64,000 bases of DNA from Bacteroidaceae bacterium (GCA_017458585.1 JAFTAJ010000012.1:1-64000), one strand, 5' to 3'; positions 1 to 8,569 are shown, counted from the stretch's first letter. Translations and numbers: made by a program. The notes: a model not told the origin generated them from the sequence alone.

Positions 1-25
1 AAAAAGCTGACTTCCCCGCCGTATC

Positions 26-104
26 TCGGCCGAAACACAACTTTGTCTTCGCCGAGACACGCGTGTGTCTTCGCCGAGTCACATGCATGTTTTCGCCGAG
101 ACAC
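26..104. repeat. 22-bp-period direct repeat array
   Basis: Four copies of a 13-mer (consensus TTCGCCGAGACAC) begin at 26 (degenerate), 48, 70 and 92, so the period is exactly 22 bp. The stretch lies upstream of the HU-family gene and I see no convincing gene in it. The period of two helical turns would put every copy on the same DNA face. Confidence 0.75.
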
Positions 105-141
105 TTGCACAAACTCGCGATTTTTTGTAACTTTGTCACGC

Positions 142-232
142 TAAAATTCAGCGAGTCCTCTATAAAATTGCTCGAGAGCTGCGTAAAATTCCACGAAGGG
201 GCTCTAAAATTCAACAAGGGCGCTACAAAAAG
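142..232. repeat. 21-bp-period direct repeat array
   Basis: TAAAATT cores begin at 142, 163, 184 and 205, with a degenerate fifth near 226, giving a 21-bp period. A plus-strand open frame through here (63-275) would encode seven-residue repeats such as LKFSESS and VKFHEGA. It has no recognisable domain, so I treat it as a consequence of the repeat. From 276 to 346 the DNA turns into degenerate heptamers (AACCTAT/AACCAAT) leading up to the HU gene start. Confidence 0.65.
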
Positions 233-349
233 CGATGAGGTCTCGCTGAGTTTAAGTAAGATGGCTTTTATATAATCTCTAAGCAATAATCTCTAATCTC
301 TAACCGATAACCTATAACCAATAACCTATAACCTTTAAATTTATATATT

Positions 350-943
350 ATGCCAGTTGTATGTAGATTAAGAAAGACGACGGGCGTCCTGAAAGACAAG
401 GACGCGTATTTTGTAGAGCCGATGAATTATACTCTCATCAACTCTGATGCTCTTCTGCAGTATGTGGAGCAGAATTTCCAAACACATGGCGGCCAGGTGC
501 TGAGCGCCGTGTATTCCGTAGTTAAACAGATGGTTGCCTTCTTGCAGAATGGCCATAGGGTGCAGGTGCCGGGACTTGGCATCTTTTCCATTAAGATGAA
601 GGGCGACGTGGTGCGTGATGGCGATGGAGTGCTGCAACTCGAAAACGCTAAGTACGCAGGCATTAACTTCACGCCCGACAAAGCGTTTTCCAGACAGATG
701 TGGAATACAAAGTTTGTATTAAGCTCCCACAACGCTCCCTTGGTCTATTCGCAACTTGACGATGATCAGGCGATGGAGATTGTGCATAGATTGTGTGATA
801 AACAAGGTGAATTCCTCATACAGGAGTTTGGTACTGCGGCGCAGTGTTCCCGTACCTATGCTCGTAAGATGTTGAATCAGTTGGTGGAAAAAGGCAAACT
901 TGTGAAAACCGGCGGACGATTCAGGTTGCCTCAGCAGCCGTAG
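350..943 (+). CDS. HU-family DNA-binding protein with C-terminal winged-helix-like extension
   Basis: This is a 197-residue protein. Residues 1 to about 125 resemble the HU/IHF-like family common in Bacteroidota: an N-terminal stretch beginning MPVVCRLRKTTG, then helices, then the beta-arm region around 'GHRVQVPGLGIFSIKM'. Residues 130-197 ('QAMEIVHRLCDKQGEFLIQEF', 'TYARKMLNQLVEKGKLVKTG') look like a small winged helix-turn-helix, which is unusual for plain HU (about 90 residues). The expected role is binding and bending chromosomal DNA, perhaps as a local regulator. The ATG at 350 follows an AT-rich heptamer stretch. It stands alone, with a strong hairpin 48 bp downstream. Family assignment is fairly sure; the target is unknown. 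Confidence 0.82.
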   Translation: MPVVCRLRKTTGVLKDKDAYFVEPMNYTLINSDALLQYVEQNFQTHGGQVLSAVYSVVKQMVAFLQNGHRVQVPGLGIFSIKMKGDVVRDGDGVLQLENAKYAGINFTPDKAFSRQMWNTKFVLSSHNAPLVYSQLDDDQAMEIVHRLCDKQGEFLIQEFGTAAQCSRTYARKMLNQLVEKGKLVKTGGRFRLPQQP

Positions 944-990
944 AAATGTAAAATGTAAGATGTTAGATGTAAAAAAAAGGAGAGAAGCCT

Positions 991-1040
991 AACTCAAGTG
1001 CGGAAACATAGCTAATTATGCGTGTTTCCGCATCTGAGTT
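991..1040 (+). terminator. long hairpin downstream of the HU-family gene
   Basis: AACTCAAGTGCGGAAACA (991-1008) pairs with TGTTTCCGCATCTGAGTT (1023-1040): 18 bp with two mismatches and a 14-nt loop. A second, weaker version of the same stem (1070-1081 with 1097-1108) follows, ending in TTTT. The tandem arrangement suits transcription termination, though a protein-binding palindrome is possible. The rest of 944-1346 holds ATGTAAG-type heptamers and no gene. Confidence 0.55.
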
Positions 1041-1228
1041 TGCTGTTTTTGCAAATTATGGCATTATTCAAGTGCTGAAACACAAAAAAACTATAAGTTT
1101 CCGCACTTTTATTTGGATATGTTTAGAAAAAGGTGCTATCTTTGTACGCAAAATCGAACTATTATGGATGGATGATTTGTTTGCCGACCCGTTAAGATGT
1201 GAGATGTAACATGTAAGATGTGAAATAA

Positions 1229-1261
1229 GCAGCCGCTGGTACTGTGAGTACCAGCGGCTGC
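1229..1261 (-). terminator. cassette-end hairpin, copy 1
   Basis: GCAGCCGCTGGTAC and GTACCAGCGGCTGC form a perfect 14-bp stem with a 5-nt loop. It lies 85 nt beyond the stop of the small acidic peptide gene on the minus strand. Five more copies in the window occupy the equivalent place. It is probably a transcription terminator or RNA-stabilising 3' end. The intervening DNA (1262-1346) is a C/T-rich, partly palindromic repeat also seen at about 4003-4050. Confidence 0.7.
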
Positions 1262-1346
1262 GAATTAGAGGAGACCCCCTCGCTTTGCGAGGAATCCATA
1301 TATACTTCCCCAGAGGGGACCTCGAAAGGGGGAGGGCTAAAGCGGG

Positions 1347-1529
1347 TTAGTCGTCGATTTCGGTTTCTTCGTCTGTGTCGTCGAAGATGCTGCCGCCCCA
1401 GAATTTCTTTGACCATCCGCCCTCATCGGCGGTCTCGTTGGAGACGGGCATACTGCCTGTGGTGTTGAACAGTCTGCCTGTGGGCAGGGCAAGGCTTTCA
1501 CATGCGGGGGCTATATAATGCTTCTTCAT
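1347..1529 (-). CDS. small acidic cassette peptide B (unknown function)
   Basis: The protein has 60 residues, starts MKKHYIAPACESLALPT, has a variable middle (residues 18-37) and ends GGWSKKFWGGSIFDDTDEE plus a few acidic residues. It belongs to the same family as the peptides at 1526-1699, 4051-4230, 9158-9337 and 13374-13559. Its ATG overlaps the stop of the upstream peptide gene (ATGA), implying translational coupling. There is no signal peptide or membrane helix. A charged N-terminal leader followed by a conserved aromatic/acidic C-terminus is compatible with a modified-peptide precursor or a small partner of the exported protein encoded upstream, but no function can be assigned. Confidence 0.75.
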   Translation of the reverse strand: MKKHYIAPACESLALPTGRLFNTTGSMPVSNETADEGGWSKKFWGGSIFDDTDEETEIDD

Positions 1530-1699
1530 TGCTCAAAGGGTTTCTCATCATCGAAGATGCTGCCGCTCCACTGCTTGGAGAAGCCGCCTTCGTCAGAGTA
1601 CTCATTGCTGAGCGCTACATTTTCCTGGCTGGCGGCCAGGGGCAGGATGGCGTGCAGCGTGTATGCCTCGCATTCGGGTGCAATATATTTTTTCTTCAT
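1526..1699 (-). CDS. small cassette peptide A (unknown function)
   Basis: The protein has 57 residues. It starts MKKKYIAPECEAYTLH and carries GGFSKQWSGSIFDD near its end, clearly homologous to the WGGSIFDD motif of its neighbours, but it finishes EKPFEQ instead of the acidic run. It lies 100 nt downstream of the LRR protein gene on the same strand and ends inside the start codon of peptide B. The pair therefore looks like a tandem duplication that has diverged. Function unknown. The short length makes it easy to miss in automated annotation. Confidence 0.72.
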   Translation of the reverse strand: MKKKYIAPECEAYTLHAILPLAASQENVALSNEYSDEGGFSKQWSGSIFDDEKPFEQ

Positions 1700-1799
1700 A
1701 ATTTGGTTTAGTTGAGAAGTTAACGAGTTGACGAGTTAACCGGTAATTTGTTCGGTATCAGGTAATAACTTGTTAACTTGTATCTTGTTTACTTGTTAA

Positions 1800-3599
1800 C
1801 TAATAAATTACTTTCTTTCCGTTCTGGATGTAAAGCTGGCCCTTCTGCGGAGCGGCAACCTTGCGGCCGTAGAGGTCGTAGATACTTTGCGACTTTCCGG
1901 CGTTGAGACTTTGCGACTCACTTATGCCAGTAATGTTATCATCGTCAATGACAATTTTGAAGCCGGGAGATGTCGAGGTCATGTCAAGATAAGCCTTGTT
2001 TGCACCGAGGGCGGAGCTGAGCTTGTAGAAGCCTATCACGCCGTCCTTGGTTCCGAGCGCACGGATGTTGTCGTTGGCGGCGCTGGCAGCCAGGTACTGG
2101 CCAACGAGGGCGTTAGAGCCTGTGTACTCGGCAATATTGTCATTGATGGTGCCGGAGATGCTGGCTGCATTGCCTTTGAGCACCACGGCGGTACCGGCGG
2201 GCACATCCTGACCGATGTTTGTCAGCCTGATAGTGTTGTTCTCACTGTCAATAGCGCCAACGTAGGCCTCCGTGCCATCCGGCAACGTTACACCGAACGG
2301 AACATACATAGTTCCCCAACAGTCGTCGCCCACCTGATGCAGGGTTATTTCGTTGGGGATAGCTGTTATTGTCTGGAATGTACCATAGGAATTAAGGTTT
2401 GTATGGCTTTGGTAGGAAGAGAGAGAAGCTTCGGTAGGTACTATGATTGATATGTTACCTGGTACCGTTGTTTCTCCGAATACGTCCCAAGTGCCAACTG
2501 ACGGTGGAGTTGTTCCCTTGAAGATAACTCTCTTAAGTGAGGGGTCAGAGGAAAAACTGTGATCTGCAATAGTTGTAATGCTTTCTGGTAATTTTATCTC
2601 GACCAGTGAAGCCATAGTGCTGAAAGCTCTCCATGCAGAAAGTGTTGTAACGCCTTCGGGCAATTCTACTTTTGTTACGTTGTTGCAGTTATAGAAGGTG
2701 CGGTCGCCAAGGGAGGTAAAGTTGCAGGGCGAATCAAATGTCAGGGTGCTGAATGTCCCCCCCTGAAATGCGCCATTCAAAATAGAGGTAACCCTAAAAG
2801 TGAAACCATTGTAGGTTACGATTGCAGGAATGTGTACGCTTGTTAGGGTTGTGTTGTTGCGGTTGCTATTATTCAGGGTGGCTGTGCCACTGGTTATAGC
2901 TCCTGAAGGTGTAGCATAGATACCAGCCAAATTGTAGTATAGTCCGTCAATAACGACATCATCGTAGCTGGTGCTTTCGCCCGTGTAGACACTAAACGGA
3001 GTACCTGTAGAGGTGCTTACCTTGAAAACGTTCCATGCCCAGTTGTGAAGACCTCCTGCGTTTGGCAGTGCGCCAGTGGACTTGTTGCCAACGTCATTTG
3101 CGTACCACCAGTCGCCGGAATTAACCTCGCTAAAACCGCGCATGTTTGTGGAACTGTCGTCCCATCCGCGCGGATATGAAGATTGGTTGCTATAATCTTG
3201 CCATACCCAGGGAGATCCTACACCATACATTTTCACACCGACCTGCTGAGTAGCGTCAGATACGGATACGGGATTGCTATTTGTTCCACCCATATAGTTG
3301 CCTGTAGAAAGATTTTGAAATGCCCAGCAGTTGCTTGAACCATATTTGAAATCGCCAGCGGTGTAAGGACGGGCAATCCAGATGGCCGTTTCATCAAGTC
3401 CTTGTGTCCATGCGTATGTGCCACCGGATTCCTTGAGATAGTAGCCGTAGTTGACGGTGGTGGAAGCGGCTTCAAAGATTACATAGTCGCCTTCTTGGAT
3501 TTCGGATGGTGCAAGCCGCCCACTAACATAGTAGTCGGCATTCGCTGTGCCGACTATAGTGGTCAGCATCAGTGAGAACAGAGTTAGAAATTTTCTCAT
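1800..3599 (-). CDS. secreted BspA-like leucine-rich-repeat protein with C-terminal tail
   Basis: The protein has 599 residues and a signal peptide (MRKFLTLFSLMLTTIVGTANA). Residues about 22-190 form a domain containing 'EAASTTVNYGYYLKE' and 'YPRGWDD' that also opens the proteins encoded at 4247-8446 and 13634-16081. Residues about 205-390 contain BspA-type (LRR_5) repeats such as LEGVTTL-like strands and 'VEIKLPESITTIADHSF'. The C-terminus, 'IYDLYGRKVAAPQKGQLYI', resembles a short type IX secretion sorting tail. BspA-like proteins are known adhesins that bind matrix proteins or other bacteria; here that role is inferred. Two small peptide genes and a hairpin follow on the same strand. Confidence 0.82.
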   Translation of the reverse strand: MRKFLTLFSLMLTTIVGTANADYYVSGRLAPSEIQEGDYVIFEAASTTVNYGYYLKESGGTYAWTQGLDETAIWIARPYTAGDFKYGSSNCWAFQNLSTGNYMGGTNSNPVSVSDATQQVGVKMYGVGSPWVWQDYSNQSSYPRGWDDSSTNMRGFSEVNSGDWWYANDVGNKSTGALPNAGGLHNWAWNVFKVSTSTGTPFSVYTGESTSYDDVVIDGLYYNLAGIYATPSGAITSGTATLNNSNRNNTTLTSVHIPAIVTYNGFTFRVTSILNGAFQGGTFSTLTFDSPCNFTSLGDRTFYNCNNVTKVELPEGVTTLSAWRAFSTMASLVEIKLPESITTIADHSFSSDPSLKRVIFKGTTPPSVGTWDVFGETTVPGNISIIVPTEASLSSYQSHTNLNSYGTFQTITAIPNEITLHQVGDDCWGTMYVPFGVTLPDGTEAYVGAIDSENNTIRLTNIGQDVPAGTAVVLKGNAASISGTINDNIAEYTGSNALVGQYLAASAANDNIRALGTKDGVIGFYKLSSALGANKAYLDMTSTSPGFKIVIDDDNITGISESQSLNAGKSQSIYDLYGRKVAAPQKGQLYIQNGKKVIY

Positions 3600-3848
3600 C
3601 GGTTAATTGTTTTAAAGTTAGTTATAAAGGTTAATGAATTTTAGGGAATATGATAGCACCCCGCGTCCAGACGGAACGGGGAGTAGAGTTCGCGCTAAAG
3701 GCTGCGTCCTGCGCGCAACTTACTGATAACGTGCTACTTGATGGGGGGGGGTAACACTCAGATGCTGCGAGCCAATGGCTTCAGCCATTGGTTGCAGTGT
3801 GACAGGTGTGCTATTTCTGGGCATTGTTGTTATAAGGTATAGTTTTCC
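3600..3848 (-). promoter_or_regulatory. conserved long 5' leader (copy 1) with G9 tract
   Basis: About 250 nt lie between the predicted transcription start (near 3848) and the LRR gene start. Most of it is repeated at 12950-13198 ahead of another cassette. It contains a CCAATGGCTGAAGCCATTGG hairpin, a GC-rich segment near 3658-3690, and a homopolymer of nine G (plus strand, 3743-3751; C9 in the RNA). It matches no riboswitch family I can name. Regulatory RNA or a leader-peptide region are both possible. Confidence 0.6.
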
Positions 3849-3854
3849 AAGCGG

Positions 3855-3885
3855 CAAATATACACCTTATTTGTATTATAGCAAG
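3855..3885 (-). promoter_or_regulatory. Bacteroidota promoter of LRR cassette I
   Basis: On the minus strand, CTTG (3885-3882), a 19-nt spacer and TATATTTG (3862-3855) fit the Bacteroidota housekeeping promoter. The same block, with identical spacing, occurs at 13205-13235 and 16128-16158. Confidence 0.7.
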
Positions 3886-3966
3886 GATTTGGGGATAAAT
3901 TTCTTTTGGGAAAAAGAAGAATCTACTTTAAAAAAGCAAAGAATGATAAAAATCTATATATGATAA

Positions 3967-3999
3967 GCAGCCGCTGGTACTGTGTGTACCAACGGCTGC
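3967..3999 (-). terminator. cassette-end hairpin, copy 2
   Basis: GCAGCCGCTGGTAC pairs with GTACCAACGGCTGC (one mismatch/wobble) around a 5-nt loop. It lies 51 nt beyond the stop of the small peptide gene at 4051-4230 and about 80 nt upstream of the next cassette's promoter. Confidence 0.7.
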
Positions 4000-4050
4000 T
4001 GCTATAGGAGACCCTCTCCCCGCTCCCCCGTAAAGGAGGGCTAAGGCGGG

Positions 4051-4230
4051 TTAGTAGTTGATGTCGTCCTCCTCTTCTTCTGTGTCGTCGAAGATGCTGC
4101 CGCCCCAGAATCGTCTGGACTCGGCATCATCGCCTTCGCTACCTTTTCCGCCACCGGAGATCATGAGCGGAGATGTGTGGTTGGACAGGCGTATCTCGCT
4201 CAACATGGGGACTTGGTATGTGTGCTTCAT
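4051..4230 (-). CDS. small acidic cassette peptide C (unknown function)
   Basis: The protein has 59 residues, starts MKHTYQVPMLSEIRLSNH, has a glycine-rich centre (SGGGKGSEGDDAES) and ends in FWGGSIFDDTEEEEDDINY. The start is fixed by the conserved MK-x-Y-x-x-P opening, 16 nt after the stop of the large GDPD protein gene. It shares the family's two conserved ends while the centre has diverged in sequence but not in length. There is no signal peptide or transmembrane segment. Co-transcription with the large protein is likely given the tiny gap. Function unknown. Confidence 0.75.
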   Translation of the reverse strand: MKHTYQVPMLSEIRLSNHTSPLMISGGGKGSEGDDAESRRFWGGSIFDDTEEEEDDINY

Positions 4231-4246
4231 AATATTCGGAGTTGTT

Positions 4247-7200
4247 TTATTTAACTAGGATTTTCTGCATATTGCCATTTTCCAGCACTACAATGTTGAG
4301 CCCCTTGTTTAATTGACCATTGAGCTTGCGGCCTTGGAGGTCGTAAGTCGATTGACCATTGAACATTGAAGATTGAATATTATTCTCTATCCCTGTGATG
4401 TCGTCGGGATTGATGGTGAAGACATTGGACGGCGATACGCTGCTGGTGATGAAGTATGCCCGGAAGGCATCGCAGTAGAAGTAGTTGTTGCACTGCCAGA
4501 ACTTGTTGTCCTTGATGTAGTAGGCATTGGCATCGCTGATCTGTTTGCCATATTCGTATGAGCCATACATCTCCACGGCGGCTGTTGCAGCGGGGGCGGC
4601 GATGGTGCCTTTCACGGTGACGTTGGCGGCATCTGCACTGATGGGGCTGCCGATGGCTGTTCTCACAAGTGCGGGTGTGCCTGCCTCCAATGTTGCGGTT
4701 TTTTGTACCAAGAGGGTGTTATTCTCAATGCCGGTAATATGGTAGTACTCTACGTCATCGGTGGAGCTGACGGCGTAGGGCAGGCATACGGTGCCCCACT
4801 CGCCGCTCATGGTGCGGGTGTAGGTGGCAGTGGTGGCGGTGAACTCATTGGGTGTGGCAAACGAGCTGCCGTCGGTGAGGACGAGGCTGGCGCAGGTTCC
4901 GCCCTTGATGATGTTGTCGCCTTTAAGTGGTGAGTTGGCGGGCAGGCAGTAGAGCGTGTTGGCCCCCATGCCCTGCTTGAGGGTCTTGAGGGTGAGCTCC
5001 TTGCTTACGTTCACATTGCTCAGGTCGATGTATGTGGGCTTGTTGGCTTGAACGTATGCGGTGTACTGCTCGGGTGTGAGCACGGTGCTGCCGCTGAAGA
5101 TACCCTCGTTGTCTTGTTCGTTATAGTTGATGTCGCTGTCGGGCATCATGTCTTTGCATAGCTCATACAGCTGCTGTACTATCTCGGGATAGTTGGAGGT
5201 GATGAAGTCCACGCCGAGGTTGTTGAAGCGAACCATATATGCCTTGTCGTCGATGGTCCACGCATTGAGGTATAGTCCCATCTGCTCCGCCTGGTCAATC
5301 CATGTCGGGTTGTTGAGGAAGTTTGTGTAGCCATAGTCGAGGCATTGCAGATCGCTGTTCTTCACCACGGTCGGGGCCTGGGTGTCGAGCAACTGTACAA
5401 ATGATGTGGGGTCGGCGGCGCGAACATATTTGCATGCGCTGAGTCCGAAGGAGATGTATTCCACGCGCTCTTGCAGACCGGCGTCCTTTACAGCCTGCAC
5501 CACGGAGTTGGCGAGGGTGAGGGTGTCGGTGTTGGCATTCACCTTGAGCTCAATCACGAGCTTGGTGGGAGAGTCGGGGTATTCATTCTTCATAATGTCG
5601 AAGAAGTCGCTGAGCTGCGGTATCTTCTCGCCGTTGCTTAGGGTCTTGTCCTTCACCTGGTCGTAGGTGCTCTGGTTGATGGTCACTCCGCCGATGGAGA
5701 AGTCGTGGTTGACCATGATGTATCCGTCGGTGGTCTGGTGTACGTCAATCTCGCAGCCGTAGAATCCTGCCTCGAAGGCGTTGCGTATGGCGGCGCGTGA
5801 GTTCTGGCTGGTGCCGCCGCCCTTGGTGTACCATCCGCGGTGTGCTACCGCTCTGGCGGGTTTGGGCATCTTGGTCGCCTTGTTGAGTGTGGTGGTGCCG
5901 AGCTCTTGCGTGAGTTCGCCACGGCTGACTTTGACGGTATATGTGCCGGAGGCGAAGCTGCTGGGAAGCTTTATCTTGGCGCCCTTAGCTATGATGGTTG
6001 CCGTGGCTGTGGCTGCAGCGGTGGTGCTGCCACTGGGAGTGAGGGTGATGACGTCGCCATCCTCAAAGTCTTTGCTGTAGATGGGGAAGTAGCTGCCCTC
6101 CACAAAGTTGTGACCGTCGGGGTAGGTGTAGTCGTGCAGGATAGTGGACTTAGTCTCGCTGAGTTTGTCGAAGAGCAGCTTGGCTTGGTAGTCGCTTAGC
6201 GGAGCATCGTAGATGCGGCTGATGGCTATGTCCCAGCTGCCGCCGCCCTGTATCTTCACAGCGCTGGCGCCATTGCTGGCTGTGTTGATGGTGCCGCAAC
6301 CGATGGCGGTCCAGTCGTAGTTGGCTCCTTTGGTGAAATAGTCAGGATTAGTGGTTGCTTCTCCCTGATATACGCCGTCGATGTAGAGCTTGGCCGTGGT
6401 GTTATCCTTGTCCCATACGGCCAGGATATGATACATCTTGTCTTTTTCTATCGTGCTATTGGAGTACACGAATGTCCAATTGCTTGCGGCTTTGGTGTCG
6501 AGGATGAGCGCAATCTTCTTGTTCTTTATGCCCAGCGCCCAACCGCCTTGGGCAGTGCCGCCCATGAATTTGGCTTCGTTGTTGTTGGGCGCAGCGATAC
6601 GGCTGCTCATGTAGCACTCCACGGCAAAGCCATCGCTGAATGCGGAGTAGAACTGCGGAGCCTTGGGGTTGTTGGTGGTGCGCGAGGGAGCGTAGTCTAT
6701 CACATAGTAGCCCGTGGGAGGCGTAGCTTCGCCCCAGGTGTTGCTGGTCTGGTAAACATAGCTTCCCAATACCTTATTATAATATAGGTTGCCATCCTTG
6801 TTGGCGGAGTCCTCTACCGTGATGTCGCCCTTCTGGTTGATGGTGTTACCCATCGTCGATTCGTCGGTAGCGCTGCCGTCATCATGGAACTTGACATCGA
6901 GCACATCAGCCACAGGCTGCTGCACCTTGGCGTAGGCCTCGCGCAGTTGCTGCTCCAGCGCCGCATATTCTTGTCCCGTGGCGGTGTTGGCGGCGATGGC
7001 GGCCTGACACTGCTCGAGGACAGTCTTGTAGTCGGCCACGGCAGTAAACTGGGAGGCATAGGTGTCGGTGTCAACAGTGTCCTTCACCTTGTTGACATAT
7101 TCAATCAGCGAGTTGCGGCCCGTTCGGCTGATGAGGTCGTCGTAAATCAGGCCGACCTGCTCGGTGGTGAGAGCGTCGTTGTATATCTTGCAGCTCACCA

Positions 7201-8446
7201 CATCCCATGTGCCACTGGTGTTGGCGCCGTTGGCGGCGGAGGGGTCTGCACCAATGGCAAACCAATGGTATATGTTGTTGCTGCTGAGCGACAGATTGCC
7301 CGATGCAGCCACTTCGTTCTTCAGTTCGCCGTTGATGTAGATGCGAGCCTTGCCGGCAGCCTTGTCCCACACGCCTACCACGTGGTAGAACTCGTCCACC
7401 TGGGGCACCACGCCGCTGGTCGCCCACTTGTAGCCGCCCACGTAGGGGAGGAAAGTTATCTCGTTGTCGCAGCCTGCGGAGTTGCCGTTCTTCTTGCAGA
7501 TAAGCAGTCCTGTGCCGCCTTGCTGGTGAGAGCTGAACCACTTGGCCTCCTTATCCTCCACCGGTATGCGTGTGCAGAACACTGTCTCCAGTGTGTGGCC
7601 GTCCTGAAGGGCAGCCAGCATCTGACCGTCGGTATTGGCTGCGGCATAGTCTATCTTATAGAAACTGCTGGTGCTTCCTCCATACGCGTTGTTGAACTGA
7701 GCCACGTAGCCGCCGTATTTATCGCTGTAATAGGTCGGGATGGTGCCGTTCTTGACTACGGTGTTACCCATTGGCGACACATCGGCGGCAGTACCGTCGG
7801 CACTGAACCTCACATCCAGCACATCAGCCACAGGCAGCGTCGTCTCTTCGGCCGAATAGACATTCCACATGTAGGTATGCGTACCGTAGTTGAAAGCCAG
7901 GTCACCGCTGGCGCGTGCGCTCACATCGTTGCGCCAGAAATAGTCGCTGGTATCAAAGAACACCCACGAGTCATCGTCCCAGCCACGAGGATAGGTAGTC
8001 TGGTTGGTGTAGTCTGTCCAGTTATATGGTGTGTTGGTGCTTGAGAAGATGCCAAACACGGTGGCATCCGCTCTATTCTCTACAGTCGCCGGCGTACCAC
8101 TTGGTTTGGGGCAAGCGGCGATGTAGTGGCCTGTGACCGCGTTTTTGATGTAGTAGCCGTCGGTACTGACATTATATGTGCCATTTTTGCTCACCGTTGT
8201 GCCGGTGGCTTCAAGCACCCACACTGCATTTTGGCTAAAGCCTAGTTGCCAGCGTGCCTCGCTGGCGGTGGTTTCTTTGATGAAGTAGCCGTAGTTTGTT
8301 GTTGTAGATGCCGCTTCGATAACGATTTTCTTGCCGTCGGCAGCGCCACTTACGGGTATTCTGTCGCCAACTACATAGGAGGCGTTTGCGGTTGATGCTG
8401 CAGTCAGGAGCACACCTGTCAGGAAGAAAAGGAATTTCTTAAACAT
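4247..8446 (-). CDS. large secreted LamG-like / glycerophosphodiester phosphodiesterase protein
   Basis: The protein has 1399 residues and a signal peptide (MFKKFLFFLTGVLLTAASTA). I chose the ATG at 8446 over an upstream in-frame ATG (8476) because the predicted promoter -7 box lies at 8474-8481. Residues 25-200 carry the domain shared with neighbouring LRR proteins. Two LamG/concanavalin-like modules follow (about 225-440 and 510-745). A GDPD domain near 865-1110 shows 'AVAHRGWYTKG' (general-acid His), 'GCEIDVHQTTDG' and 'VIELKVN', as in GlpQ-type phosphodiesterases that split glycerophosphodiesters. The C-terminal tail is 'YDLQGRKLNGQLNKGL...'. It probably acts on host or bacterial phosphodiester substrates at the cell surface. 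Confidence 0.82.
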   Translation of the reverse strand: MFKKFLFFLTGVLLTAASTANASYVVGDRIPVSGAADGKKIVIEAASTTTNYGYFIKETTASEARWQLGFSQNAVWVLEATGTTVSKNGTYNVSTDGYYIKNAVTGHYIAACPKPSGTPATVENRADATVFGIFSSTNTPYNWTDYTNQTTYPRGWDDDSWVFFDTSDYFWRNDVSARASGDLAFNYGTHTYMWNVYSAEETTLPVADVLDVRFSADGTAADVSPMGNTVVKNGTIPTYYSDKYGGYVAQFNNAYGGSTSSFYKIDYAAANTDGQMLAALQDGHTLETVFCTRIPVEDKEAKWFSSHQQGGTGLLICKKNGNSAGCDNEITFLPYVGGYKWATSGVVPQVDEFYHVVGVWDKAAGKARIYINGELKNEVAASGNLSLSSNNIYHWFAIGADPSAANGANTSGTWDVVSCKIYNDALTTEQVGLIYDDLISRTGRNSLIEYVNKVKDTVDTDTYASQFTAVADYKTVLEQCQAAIAANTATGQEYAALEQQLREAYAKVQQPVADVLDVKFHDDGSATDESTMGNTINQKGDITVEDSANKDGNLYYNKVLGSYVYQTSNTWGEATPPTGYYVIDYAPSRTTNNPKAPQFYSAFSDGFAVECYMSSRIAAPNNNEAKFMGGTAQGGWALGIKNKKIALILDTKAASNWTFVYSNSTIEKDKMYHILAVWDKDNTTAKLYIDGVYQGEATTNPDYFTKGANYDWTAIGCGTINTASNGASAVKIQGGGSWDIAISRIYDAPLSDYQAKLLFDKLSETKSTILHDYTYPDGHNFVEGSYFPIYSKDFEDGDVITLTPSGSTTAAATATATIIAKGAKIKLPSSFASGTYTVKVSRGELTQELGTTTLNKATKMPKPARAVAHRGWYTKGGGTSQNSRAAIRNAFEAGFYGCEIDVHQTTDGYIMVNHDFSIGGVTINQSTYDQVKDKTLSNGEKIPQLSDFFDIMKNEYPDSPTKLVIELKVNANTDTLTLANSVVQAVKDAGLQERVEYISFGLSACKYVRAADPTSFVQLLDTQAPTVVKNSDLQCLDYGYTNFLNNPTWIDQAEQMGLYLNAWTIDDKAYMVRFNNLGVDFITSNYPEIVQQLYELCKDMMPDSDINYNEQDNEGIFSGSTVLTPEQYTAYVQANKPTYIDLSNVNVSKELTLKTLKQGMGANTLYCLPANSPLKGDNIIKGGTCASLVLTDGSSFATPNEFTATTATYTRTMSGEWGTVCLPYAVSSTDDVEYYHITGIENNTLLVQKTATLEAGTPALVRTAIGSPISADAANVTVKGTIAAPAATAAVEMYGSYEYGKQISDANAYYIKDNKFWQCNNYFYCDAFRAYFITSSVSPSNVFTINPDDITGIENNIQSSMFNGQSTYDLQGRKLNGQLNKGLNIVVLENGNMQKILVK

Positions 8447-8473
8447 AAAAATATTTTTAATCAATTTTGCGAG

Positions 8474-8505
8474 CAAAATTAGATAAAAGCAACTTGTTGG
8501 CCAAA
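8474..8505 (-). promoter_or_regulatory. Bacteroidota promoter of the GDPD cassette
   Basis: On the minus strand, TTTG (8505-8502), a 20-nt spacer and TAATTTTG (8481-8474) precede the GDPD gene by about 28 nt. This cassette lacks the 250-nt leader of its LRR neighbours. Confidence 0.65.
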
Positions 8506-8569
8506 TAATTGAATGAAAAAACGGATATTAGAAATAAAGTTGCACAATAACGAAGATACAACGTCAAAA

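Noticed and set aside
63..275. A 70-codon plus-strand frame with seven-residue repeats
   Set aside because: The repeats follow automatically from the 21-bp DNA repeat, and no promoter or known domain is present.
1018..1209. A 63-codon plus-strand frame after the HU-family gene
   Set aside because: It is built from the hairpin arms (991-1108) and shows no recognisable protein feature.
3600..3848. Known riboswitch (cobalamin, SAM, c-di-GMP, preQ1)
   Set aside because: None of the conserved boxes I know for these classes could be found; only generic hairpins are visible.
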